NCBI GenBank assembly: GCA_027019845.1
Contig: JALUWE010000475.1
Coordinates: 1-7,371, forward strand
Direction: 5' to 3'
Length of the DNA stretch: 7,371 bases
DNA from: Anaerolineales bacterium
GTDB taxonomy: Bacteria; Chloroflexota; Anaerolineae; Anaerolineales; JABWBV01
In this document: one piece after another, positions 1-4,859 of the stretch
How the letters are laid out: each line of letters begins with the position of its first letter
Numbering within the stretch: position 1 is the first letter of the stretch
The notes under the pieces: model-generated
Seen by the model: only the letters and a program-made list of their open reading frames with translations
What the model was told of the DNA's origin: nothing
Database searches by the model: none
Position numbers and translations under genes: made by a program

Positions 1-641
1 AACACGCCCAGATCGGATTCCGCGGCCTGGGGGTCGCTGTCGATTTCATCGAGCACCAGGTCCAGTCGCTGCACCATTTTGTCCACGCGTTCTTTGTGCG
101 CCGCGGGCACACTGTTTTCGATTTCGCCTAAGGTCTTCGGGGTATTACTCAGTTGTGCGCGTGCGTTGTCTACGTCTCCCAACGCCAGGGCGTATTGCGC
201 AGCATAGGTATCGGCTAACGCCGCAAGAATGCGAATACGCAAATTGGCTGCGGACAACTCCTGCTGGAGCGACTGGTTGGCCTCCTCGAGCGCGCTCAGC
301 TCCTCCACCCGGGCTTCGAGCTGCTCGATGTCCGCCTGGAGGCTGAGAATCTTCTCGTTCGCCTGGTCGAGTTCTGCTCGTGCCTCGCTCAACTGTCGAA
401 CTTTCGGTTGGTAGAACAGGAACAATGCGGCCAGCACTCCCAGCGCGAACACAATCGCCACGCCCACAGTCCAGCGGAAAAGACGACGCAAAAACCGGCG
501 AATTTTACTCTCTTCGACGGGCGCGCTTTTGTCGGCAGGGGATGGGGGCGGCTCTGGGGGCGGCCCGGCGGCTGGTTCGGGGGCAATGGGTTCGGCAGCC
601 AGTTTGGTTTCCGAGGCGGGGTCTTTGGTTTCTTCAGGCAT
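1..641 (-). CDS. Membrane-anchored coiled-coil protein, N-terminal part (partial, runs off the left edge)
   Basis: Reading down the minus strand from ATG at 641 there is no stop before base 1, giving 213 residues of a longer protein. It starts MPEETKDPAS. Residues 1-45 are rich in Pro, Ala and Glu and probably disordered. Residues 47-56 are basic (KIRRFLRRLF), and 57-77 form one hydrophobic helix (WTVGVAIVFALGVLAALFLFY). Residues 80-135 show a heptad-like Leu/Glu/Gln pattern (LSEARAELDQANEKILSLQ) typical of a coiled coil. The rest is helical and charged. The basic residues before the helix predict a cytoplasmic N-terminus and an external coiled coil. A ribosome binding site GGAGG lies 9 bases before the ATG. 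I do not recognise a named family; the layout fits a structural or envelope-associated protein, but no function can be assigned. Confidence 0.85.
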   Translation of the reverse strand, partial: MPEETKDPASETKLAAEPIAPEPAAGPPPEPPPSPADKSAPVEESKIRRFLRRLFRWTVGVAIVFALGVLAALFLFYQPKVRQLSEARAELDQANEKILSLQADIEQLEARVEELSALEEANQSLQQELSAANLRIRILAALADTYAAQYALALGDVDNARAQLSNTPKTLGEIENSVPAAHKERVDKMVQRLDLVLDEIDSDPQAAESDLGV

Positions 642-682
642 GAAATCTATCCTCCACGGTGAGATACCCTTTGTTCATCCAG

Positions 683-692
683 ATTGTAACAC
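683..692 (-). promoter_or_regulatory. Candidate extended -10 promoter of the coiled-coil gene
   Basis: On the minus strand the sequence reads TGTTACAAT, an extended -10 (TG-N-TACAAT) whose hexamer covers 688 down to 683. The predicted start near 676 gives a leader of about 35 bases that carries the GGAGG site. The -35 region at 17-bp spacing (TGGCGT) is poor, which is tolerable for an extended -10 promoter. This is a sequence match only. Confidence 0.45.
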
Positions 693-841
693 CTGCGGGG
701 CGGACACGCCATTGCACAGCCCCCCGACTTAGGGCTTTTCAGAGGGTAGTGGTCACGGAGTAAGTGATGGCGGGGCAGGTTCGTTAACATTCGTCTTTTA
801 CTTACAGAGCTTACACAGATCGCAAAAGCGCACCCCCCTCC

Positions 842-991
842 TGTCATTCTGAGGGAGCGCAGCGACCGAAGAATCTGAGAGCGCAGCAACCGTCGGGGCG
901 ACCGGCCGGTCGCCCCGACCCCCAATAACCACGCGCCGTCCCCCGTCTCCCCCACTGTCGCCGAGATTCTTCGCTGTCGCTCAGAATGACA
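842..991. repeat. Inner inverted repeat of the TGTCATTCTGAG / GAAGAATCT type
   Basis: TGTCATTCTGAG (842-853) is matched exactly by CTCAGAATGACA (980-991). GAAGAATCT (868-876) is matched by AGATTCTTC (964-972). These sequences resemble a palindromic intergenic repeat that I recall from many environmental bacterial genomes, including Chloroflexota and Bacteroidota. It sits wholly inside the element bounded by 745 and 1077, so it is either an integral part of that element or an older repeat carried within it. Confidence 0.7.
892..919. repeat. Perfect 28-bp GC-rich palindrome
   Basis: The 14-base arm GTCGGGGCGACCGG (892-905) is followed without a loop by its exact reverse complement (906-919). 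It lies near the centre of the 842-991 inverted repeat. It could extrude as a cruciform or form a strong RNA hairpin. There is no T-run after it on either strand, so it is not an obvious terminator. Confidence 0.85.
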
Positions 992-1029
992 CAAGCAACA
1001 GCCGGTTGCTCAGCATGACACAGGTAACA
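979..1029 (+). repeat. Two 22-bp direct repeats inside the MITE-like element
   Basis: The 22 bases at 979-1000 (starting GCTCAGAATGACACAAG) and at 1008-1029 (starting GCTCAGCATGACACAGG) differ at three positions and are 29 bp apart. This points to a small internal duplication of the GCTCAGAATGACA arm. Confidence 0.55.
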
Positions 1030-1085
1030 ACAGGCATGAACTGTGTAACTTCTGTCACTTACTTTACAGCCACTACCTTTCAGAG

Positions 1086-1288
1086 TTCTTAAGCTCACAG
1101 TCAAAGGGGTAGGGGAGGGCAGTGCCCTCCCCTACCCGGCGCCCTCCAACAGCGAGTGCAACGGCTCAACCGCCGGGGTACCCTCCATCCGTCAAAGGTT
1201 AGAACGTTGAAAAGCCCTGCCCCCGAGTGCATGACAACAGGTTGTCAGCAATTGGACAGCGCAAAGGCAATGTGGCAGCCCAGGCACA
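1086..1288. other. Intergenic remainder after the MITE, no gene seen
   Basis: Besides the hairpin at 1107-1137, the only structure I see is TGACAAC-AG-GTTGTCA at 1232-1247, a 7-bp inverted repeat downstream of the methyltransferase stop. It has no T-run on the minus strand, so a terminator role is weak. The short open frames here are not supported by start sites or composition. Confidence 0.5.
1107..1137. repeat. 15-bp perfect inverted repeat (strong hairpin)
   Basis: GGGTAGGGGAGGGCA at 1107-1121 is followed by one base and then its exact complement at 1123-1137. The RNA would form a very stable hairpin, but neither flank has a T-run, and the nearest gene end (methyltransferase stop at 1289, minus strand) is about 150 bp away. 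It looks like a dispersed palindromic repeat rather than a terminator. Confidence 0.7.
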
Positions 1289-2038
1289 TTATTCCGCACC
1301 AGAGCGGGTCGCCAGTACGATCATGTAGTTGGACTGCGGAGTGAACGGCGCGCGGTCAAAACCTCCGTATACGGCGCGCGGCCGCAGCCCGCTGGCTTGC
1401 AATTCCGCCAGGTAAACGTCTCCGTGATCGAGTATGTGCGTGGTGGAGACAGCGGTGCTGAAAACGCTGCCATCGGGGTGAAGGTGATCGTACCGCCAGA
1501 AAAATGTGATACTGCCGGGTTCGCGCAGCCAACTGGTAAACACCTGAACAGGGTGGCCGGTGGCGGGGTGCGGAAATTCGTCTTCGAATTCGAGCGGGCC
1601 TTGCCGCGGGAGTCCGGCGAGCAAGTCAGGGTTGGGGATGCTAAAGGCGAACACACCATCCGGCGCTAGATGGCGCAGCACAGCCCGCAAAATCACCAGC
1701 CGGGAGAGAGATGAAAATGTGCTGTAGGTGTTGCAGGGGAGAATGATGAGCGCAAAACGGGCTGCCAGGTCGAAATCGGTCATGTCGGCTTCCACCACCC
1801 GCAGGGCGGGATACTGCTGAGGGGGGAACGTGGCGGTCAGAAAGGCCAGCATATCCGGATCGTTGTCCAGGCCGGTGACGGGGTAGCCCAACCCGGCCAG
1901 GGCCGCGGCAACCCGTCCGGTGCCGCATCCCAGTTCCAGGATGGGGCCGCCGGATTCGCGGGCCAGGGCCTCCCAAAAGGGTACATCCGCGGCGCGCAAA
2001 CGGTGGTGAGCGTGGTAGAGTTGCGGATATTCACTCAT
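1289..2038 (-). CDS. Class I SAM-dependent methyltransferase
   Basis: A 249-aa protein beginning MSEYPQLYH. The Rossmann methyltransferase signatures are plain: motif I LELGCGTGR at residues 34-42 binds S-adenosylmethionine, VTGLDND at 54-60 has the acidic residue (D58) after the second strand that holds the ribose, VVEADMTDF at 81-89 gives D85 near the adenine, and LIILPCNTYSTF at about 97-108 is the motif IV region. The size and the WEAL...GGPILELGCGTG layout fit the small soluble Methyltransf_25-type enzymes, whose substrates cannot be read from sequence. The frame is open to a GTG at 2056, but a TATAAT at 2067-2062 would start transcription near 2055, so the ATG at 2038 is preferred; no strong ribosome site precedes it. 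It stands alone, divergent from the tRNA-Pro gene. Confidence 0.85.
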   Translation of the reverse strand: MSEYPQLYHAHHRLRAADVPFWEALARESGGPILELGCGTGRVAAALAGLGYPVTGLDNDPDMLAFLTATFPPQQYPALRVVEADMTDFDLAARFALIILPCNTYSTFSSLSRLVILRAVLRHLAPDGVFAFSIPNPDLLAGLPRQGPLEFEDEFPHPATGHPVQVFTSWLREPGSITFFWRYDHLHPDGSVFSTAVSTTHILDHGDVYLAELQASGLRPRAVYGGFDRAPFTPQSNYMIVLATRSGAE

Positions 2039-2039
2039 C

Positions 2040-2069
2040 TTGACGAATGTAAGCACCTGGCATTATACT
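2040..2069 (+). promoter_or_regulatory. Sigma70-type promoter of the tRNA-Pro gene
   Basis: TTGACG (2040-2045), an 18-bp spacer and TATACT (2064-2069) make a good housekeeping promoter. The start is predicted near 2076, about six bases before the mature tRNA. The -35 lies in the leader of the methyltransferase gene, and the -10 overlaps the methyltransferase -10 (2062-2067). Confidence 0.6.
2062..2067 (-). promoter_or_regulatory. Consensus -10 box of the methyltransferase promoter
   Basis: The minus strand reads TATAAT from 2067 to 2062, a perfect -10 hexamer. The predicted start is near 2055, giving a leader of about 17 bases before the ATG at 2038. The -35 region would fall on the first bases of the tRNA-Pro gene and is not a good match. 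Four of its bases are shared with the tRNA -10 on the other strand. Confidence 0.5.
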
Positions 2070-2081
2070 GGCATTTCCCCT

Positions 2082-2154
2082 CGGGGTGTGGCGCAGATGG
2101 TAGCGCGCCGCGTTTGGGACGCGGAGGTCCGCGGTTCGAGCCCGCGCACCCCGA
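2082..2154 (+). tRNA. tRNA-Pro (anticodon UGG)
   Basis: A complete 73-base cloverleaf. Acceptor CGGGGTG (2082-2088) pairs fully with CACCCCG (2147-2153). The D stem is GCGC/GCGC (2091-2094, 2103-2106). Anticodon stem CCGCG/CGCGG encloses the loop TTTGGGA (2113-2119), giving anticodon TGG at 2115-2117, which reads CCA and, by wobble, other proline codons. The T stem is CGCGG/CCGCG with loop TTCGAGC. C1-G72, A73 and G37 are typical of bacterial tRNA-Pro. CCA is not encoded and must be added after transcription. Confidence 0.97.
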
Positions 2155-2185
2155 CTGAAAATCTGGCGCGACCCTTGCGGGCATG

Positions 2186-2204
2186 ACGACCTGTGATGGG
2201 TCGT
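2186..2204 (+). terminator. Possible weak hairpin terminator after tRNA-Pro
   Basis: ACGACC (2186-2191) pairs with GGTCGT (2199-2204) around a 7-base loop, followed by GCTTCTTC, which is only mildly T-rich. It may end or slow the tRNA transcript before the next gene; otherwise the tRNA and the 104-aa gene are co-transcribed. A weak call. Confidence 0.3.
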
Positions 2205-2241
2205 GCTTCTTCATAAATATGCGGATTACGGAGTATGGTGG

Positions 2242-2556
2242 ATGTTCGGCAAGAAAAAACCGGATGGCATCGTTGAAGCAGTGCGGTACGGCTCGGATGG
2301 CCGCCTGGAATGGGTGCGTATGCACGAACGCCGCGGCCCCACCTATTCCGACCATCGCCTGGTCAAACGTCAGGAATTGATCGACAAACTGAAATCAGGC
2401 CAGCGCATTGTGGTGGGAGAGCGCGTGCCATTCCTGGCGAACACGTTCAAAACGGGCGCCCCCCTGCACCTGGTCCAGAAAAACGGCAGCGAGATCGTGG
2501 TTGCCGGCGAGGTTCAGGCGGAGCAGGACAGGCTGGAGGGCGTACCGCTCATATGA
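2242..2556 (+). CDS. Conserved-looking hypothetical protein, 104 aa
   Basis: The protein starts MFGKKKPDG and ends at TGA 2554-2556. The ATG at 2242 is chosen because GGAG (2230-2233) lies 8 bases before it; an upstream GTG at 2203 in the same frame has no such site and falls in a hairpin. It is soluble, basic at the N-terminus, with alternating charged and hydrophobic stretches (EAVRYGSDGRLEWVRMHERRG; RIVVGERVPFLANTF; EIVVAGEVQAEQ) that suggest a small beta-rich fold. It has no signal peptide, membrane helix or cysteine motif. I do not recognise the family. Good start signals and coding composition make it very likely a real gene. It lies 87 bases after the tRNA-Pro on the same strand. Confidence 0.75.
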   Translation: MFGKKKPDGIVEAVRYGSDGRLEWVRMHERRGPTYSDHRLVKRQELIDKLKSGQRIVVGERVPFLANTFKTGAPLHLVQKNGSEIVVAGEVQAEQDRLEGVPLI

Positions 2557-2586
2557 TAGGACTTACGCACTTGAAAAGTCGCACCC

Positions 2587-2681
2587 AGACCTCACAGGTC
2601 TCAAAGCGCATGGAGATGCCCGGATGCAATCGATTTTGGGTAAAATCTTCCTGCATCGTGTGGTAGTAGACCTGTGAGGTC
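2587..2681. repeat. Nested inverted-repeat element of about 95 bp
   Basis: AGACCTCACAGGTCT at 2587-2601 is itself nearly palindromic. Its last 14 bases are matched in reverse complement by AGACCTGTGAGGTC at 2668-2681. Inside are GATGCA/TGCATC (2623-2628, 2652-2657) and GATTTT-GGGT-AAAATC (2632-2647). All pairs are nested, so the stretch could fold as one long three-tier hairpin on either strand. It has no open frame of note. It looks like a dispersed palindromic repeat; I see no target-site duplication. Confidence 0.65.
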
Positions 2682-2814
2682 CCAAACAAGATTAGGGCGG
2701 GGAGATTGCTCTTTCCTTGAATTTTTAGCGGTTCAGTCAATAGACCGCCATACGGTTTGCACAGCTTTTGTACGTTCTCCCAGGATTCGGGCTGGATTTT
2801 TTTTGAATTCGCGG
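2682..2814. other. AT-rich spacer, no gene seen
   Basis: This stretch, from the nested repeat up to the leader promoter, is more AT-rich than the rest of the window. It has one small hairpin, GCGGT with ACCGC around a 'tcagtcaatag' loop near 2729-2749. I find no start site or coding pattern on either strand. Confidence 0.45.
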
Positions 2815-2820
2815 TAAAAT
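2815..2820 (+). promoter_or_regulatory. Candidate -10 box of the leader RNA / SWIM gene
   Basis: TAAAAT at 2815-2820 matches the -10 consensus in five of six positions. A start about seven bases on would fall at 2827-2828, exactly where the first leader hairpin begins. The -35 region (around 2792-2798) is only a partial match, so the promoter is tentative. Confidence 0.4.
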
Positions 2821-2826
2821 GTAAAG

Positions 2827-2942
2827 ACAGGATGTGGTTGGAATTACCAACTTCCTGTGGAGAATTTTCATCATGCGAGTAGATAAAAACATTCGGAGAG
2901 GATGTTATCTCGAAGGCACGCGCGGGACGCGTGTCTTTTTTA
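2827..2942 (+). ncRNA. Structured leader or small RNA ending in an intrinsic terminator
   Basis: Three hairpins follow the candidate promoter. The first pairs CAGGA (2828-2832) with TCCTG (2853-2857) and GTTGG (2837-2841) with CCAAC (2847-2851). The second pairs GATAA and ACAT (2882-2892, with a two-base bulge) with ATGTTATC (2902-2909). A competing version pairs TTCG-g-AGA (2892-2899) with TCTCGAA (2908-2914), so the two cannot form together. The third is the terminator at 2913-2942. The stretch ends only 27 bases before the SWIM gene, so it is either an attenuator leader of that gene or a free small RNA. I do not recognise a known RNA family. Confidence 0.45.
2913..2942 (+). terminator. Intrinsic terminator ahead of the SWIM gene
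   Basis: GGCACGCG (2915-2922) pairs with CGCGTGTC (2928-2935), with one G-U pair, around the 5-base loop CGGGA. Two A-T pairs extend the stem at its base, and TTTTTTATTT follows at once. This is a textbook Rho-independent terminator on the plus strand. No complete gene lies immediately upstream, which makes attenuation of the SWIM gene or the end of a small RNA the likely roles. Confidence 0.75.
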
Positions 2943-2969
2943 TTTCAACCCCAACAAAGGAGAGCAAAG

Positions 2970-3212
2970 ATGGATTCCGGTATGATTGGAAAAATTCAAA
3001 AAGCAAAAATGTATGCTGAACAGCCAGAACGAATTCGCTTCGAGTCGTTTTTAGTTACCTTTGAGGGGACGAACAACAACCATCAGGTGATGCTCAAGAA
3101 CGAGAACTGGAATTGTACGTGTGATTTTTTCAAGACGCGAGGGGTTTGCAGCCACACGATGGCGCTCGAAAAAATATTTGGGAAAATGCTGCCTGAACAC
3201 CTCCTTTCTTGA
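2970..3212 (+). CDS. Stand-alone SWIM zinc-finger protein, 80 aa
   Basis: The protein starts MDSGMIGKIQKAKMYAEQ and carries the SWIM signature CxC-x8-CxH as WNCTCDFFKTRGVCSHTMALEKIFG: C49, C51, C60 and H62 are the predicted zinc ligands. Residues 20-47 (ERIRFESFLVTFEGTNNNHQVMLKNENW) form the beta-strand part expected before the motif. SWIM domains are known from SWI2/SNF2 ATPases, MuDR transposases and plant and bacterial proteins, where they bind DNA or partner proteins. Here the domain is essentially the whole protein. GGAG lies 8 bases before the ATG at 2970; a GTG at 2931 in frame falls inside the terminator stem and is rejected. Base composition is more AT-rich than in the neighbours, which may hint at horizontal transfer. 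Confidence 0.85.
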   Translation: MDSGMIGKIQKAKMYAEQPERIRFESFLVTFEGTNNNHQVMLKNENWNCTCDFFKTRGVCSHTMALEKIFGKMLPEHLLS

Positions 3213-3233
3213 GCTGGCGCGCTAGAAAATGTT

Positions 3234-3261
3234 ACGGGAGTGGCTGTTCGGCCACTCCCGT
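3234..3261 (+). terminator. Terminator hairpin between converging genes
   Basis: ACGGGAGTGGC (3234-3244) pairs perfectly with GCCACTCCCGT (3251-3261) around a 6-base loop, followed by TTCGTTT on the plus strand. It lies 21 bases after the SWIM stop and 28 bases from the stop of the converging lipoprotein gene, so it most likely ends the SWIM transcript and may serve the minus strand too, although the T-run there is poor. Confidence 0.75.
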
Positions 3262-3289
3262 TTCGTTTACCAACACTGACCTCAACCGG

Positions 3290-4720
3290 CTACGGAAGCT
3301 CTCCTTTGGCGATGATGAAGTATTCCGCGCTGTTGATGTCAAAATCTTCGGGAACATTGATGAAAACCGAATACTCCCGGCTGTCGCCATCCGCCATTTC
3401 CTCGAAGACGAAATCGCTTCCAACGCCGACCACCTGACCGGTAGATGTGTCCCGCAGGTAGATGACAATCGCTGCGCCCTCCACCGTGCTGCCAGAATTG
3501 TTGACGATCTCACCGGTAAATTCCACCCATAGATCGAACTCGTTGGTGTCGTTGGTAGTGGTCAAATCCACGTATTGGATGCCCGTTTCCCAGGTCCAAT
3601 AGCCGTCCACTTGGATGGTGTAAGAGTCGGCCATGTCGAGCAGGGCCGGGGAGTAATTCAACGGGCCCCAGAAATCGAAATCATAGGGTATGGTCTCACC
3701 GGGGGCCAGGGAGAAAGGGGCGTCATAAAAAGAGGCATCCAGCACGTTGCCTTCTGCATCGTAAACAGCGGCCACCAGACGCACGCTAAGCGAGACATCT
3801 CCGTTGTTGGTCGCTTCGCCAACCAGATGAAGGCTCTCGAAAGCATCCAGGTAGTTTACCGCCTCAGATATGGAGATGTTGAAAACATCTACCGGCTCGC
3901 TGTATTCTGCGTCCAGATAGAGGGCGTAATCCGCGATGGAATCCGTACCGCTTTGGGGGCCGGTAATGGAAATCCGGAAAGGCCCGGATTCTCCGGGGTC
4001 AAGATAGCCAATAGCAGTAGTGTAGGATTCTGCGGTAACGATCTCACCGGCCGCGTCGAAGATGGCCGCGGCCAAGCCATTGATGACAACGGGTTGATCG
4101 TTATTGTTGAACAACTCGCCTGTAATGTGAATGTCGCCGTAGTCGTCGATGGTCATGATCACATTGTCCACGTCTACCGCGGCGCGCGCTAGTTCTGTAA
4201 CGCGGTTGTTGACAACCGTAACTTCGAAATTATCCGCGCTGGGCAGGTCTTCGAAGATTCTGAGCGAAAAGGGGCTGGTCTCGCCGGGAGCCAGCGCGAA
4301 TAGATTGAGATATGCGGTATCGATGAACAGCGAATTGCCGTCTGCATCGAAAATTTCCACCTCCAGCGCTACATCGTCGATGTCTTGATCCGTACGGTTT
4401 GTCACCAATCCCACGATAGTCAGGATGTCCATGTTATCTATAAACCCATTGACCATGTCAATGGTGATGGCGTTTTGTTGAACTGTGTTGTCCTGCGTGG
4501 GTTCGGGAGGCGGCTGGGTAGGTTCGGGAGGCGGCTGGGTAGGTTCGGGAGGCGGTTGTGTGGGTTCGGCGGGCGGTTGTGTGGGTTCGGCCAGGGCCGG
4601 GGTGGGTGAAGGAGGCACAGGCACGGCTGTCGGCTCGCCGCCACTCAACAGACCACATGCAAAAACCCCTATCGCGGCGATCAGCACGAATGAAAACAAC
4701 TTTAACTTGCGTTTGGACAT
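3290..4720 (-). CDS. Lipoprotein with four tandem FxLYD-type beta modules
   Basis: A 476-aa exported protein. Residues 1-21 form a signal peptide (MSKRKLKLFSFVLIAAIG) ending in a lipobox-like VFAC with C22 as the lipidated cysteine; F at -2 is a little unusual. Residues 23-78 are a Pro/Thr/Gln linker with a heptad EPTQPPP/A repeated four times plus a fragment (45-76). Then come four similar beta modules at roughly 80-170, 185-272, 275-375 and 380-474. Each has a 'hxG-x-hxN' strand (IVGLVTN, HITGELFNN, HLVGEATNN, EFTGEIVNN), and the first three also share 'DAxG' and 'hxPGExxPF' (ALAPGETSPF, YLDPGESGPF, SLAPGETIPY). This matches the FxLYD/DUF3426 kind of bacterial surface domain; the role is probably extracellular and no enzyme is implied. 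GAGGAG lies 8 bases before the ATG. Confidence 0.85.
   Translation of the reverse strand: MSKRKLKLFSFVLIAAIGVFACGLLSGGEPTAVPVPPSPTPALAEPTQPPAEPTQPPPEPTQPPPEPTQPPPEPTQDNTVQQNAITIDMVNGFIDNMDILTIVGLVTNRTDQDIDDVALEVEIFDADGNSLFIDTAYLNLFALAPGETSPFSLRIFEDLPSADNFEVTVVNNRVTELARAAVDVDNVIMTIDDYGDIHITGELFNNNDQPVVINGLAAAIFDAAGEIVTAESYTTAIGYLDPGESGPFRISITGPQSGTDSIADYALYLDAEYSEPVDVFNISISEAVNYLDAFESLHLVGEATNNGDVSLSVRLVAAVYDAEGNVLDASFYDAPFSLAPGETIPYDFDFWGPLNYSPALLDMADSYTIQVDGYWTWETGIQYVDLTTTNDTNEFDLWVEFTGEIVNNSGSTVEGAAIVIYLRDTSTGQVVGVGSDFVFEEMADGDSREYSVFINVPEDFDINSAEYFIIAKGELP
4500..4590 (-). repeat. 21-bp tandem repeats coding the EPTQPPP linker
   Basis: Four 21-bp units (4500-4520, 4521-4541, 4542-4562, 4563-4583) and a partial fifth encode the heptads of the lipoprotein linker. 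On the plus strand the first two are identical and start GGTTCGGGAGGCGGCTGGG; the third and fourth drift. The near identity at DNA level points to recent slippage, so copy number probably varies between strains. Confidence 0.85.
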
Positions 4721-4757
4721 CGAAATTACTCCTCGAAAAAAATTTTAAAAAACAAAG

Positions 4758-4845
4758 CGGAGAGGGTGGGATTCGAACCCACGGTGGCCTGAAAGACCAC
4801 AACGGTTTTCGAGACCGTCCCGTTAAACCACTCCGGCACCTCTCC
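4758..4845 (-). tRNA. tRNA-Ser (anticodon CGA)
   Basis: An 88-base class II tRNA. Acceptor GGAGAGG (from 4845) pairs with CCTCTCC (ending at 4759), with discriminator G73 at 4758. The D arm begins CCG and closes CGG. The anticodon stem ACGGT/ACCGT encloses CTCGAAA, giving anticodon CGA, which reads UCG. The long variable arm has a stem GTGGTC/GGCCAC, as in tRNA-Ser. The T arm is GTGGG-TTCGAAT-CCCAC. CCA is not encoded. The lipoprotein start lies 37 bases downstream on the same strand, so read-through is possible. Confidence 0.97.
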
Positions 4846-4859
4846 TGTGAATCGGCGGC

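Larger units (their letters stand above)
737..1085. mobile_element. MITE-like non-coding element (745-1077) with 8-bp target duplication
   Basis: The left end at 745-767 reads GGTAGTGG-N6-AGTAAGTGA. The right end at 1055-1077 is its inverted copy (TCACTTACT-N6-CCACTACC), so 17 of 23 positions pair, and all six mismatches in the central hexamer are transitions. TTTCAGAG directly abuts both outer edges (737-744 and 1078-1085), an exact 8-bp direct repeat as expected from a staggered-cut transposition. The 333-bp interior has no convincing gene. It holds nested inverted repeats: TTACACAG 811-818 with CTGTGTAA 1041-1048, a 12-bp pair at 842-853/980-991, a 9-bp pair at 868-876/964-972, and a central palindrome at 892-919. 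It would depend on a transposase encoded elsewhere. 8-bp duplications are known for several IS families, and I cannot assign one. Confidence 0.72.

Noticed and set aside
718..739. Plus-strand hairpin AGCCC...GGGCT followed by TTTT
   Set aside because: Only five base pairs with a 9-base loop, and no plus-strand gene upstream for it to terminate.
844..1104. Minus-strand frames across the MITE (for example CHSERQRRISATVGETGDGA)
   Set aside because: Such peptides are the usual translation of the TGTCATTCTGAG-type repeat and carry no start signals.
737..1137. CRISPR array or phage attachment site
   Set aside because: The repeats are inverted and of unequal size with no regular spacers, no cas gene or integrase is present, and the direct repeats are only 8 bp, as in transposition.
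2203..2241. Upstream GTG start (2203) for the 104-aa protein
   Set aside because: It has no ribosome site and lies in a hairpin after the tRNA; the ATG at 2242 has GGAG at a good distance.
2549..2740. Minus-strand frame of 63 codons (MTEPLKIQGK...)
   Set aside because: It runs across the nested inverted repeat at 2587-2681 and has no ribosome site; the frame is a by-product of the repeat.
3575..4192. Plus-strand frame of 205 codons inside the lipoprotein gene
   Set aside because: It is opposite a gene with signal peptide, linker and four recognisable modules; it has no start signals and is a shadow of that gene.
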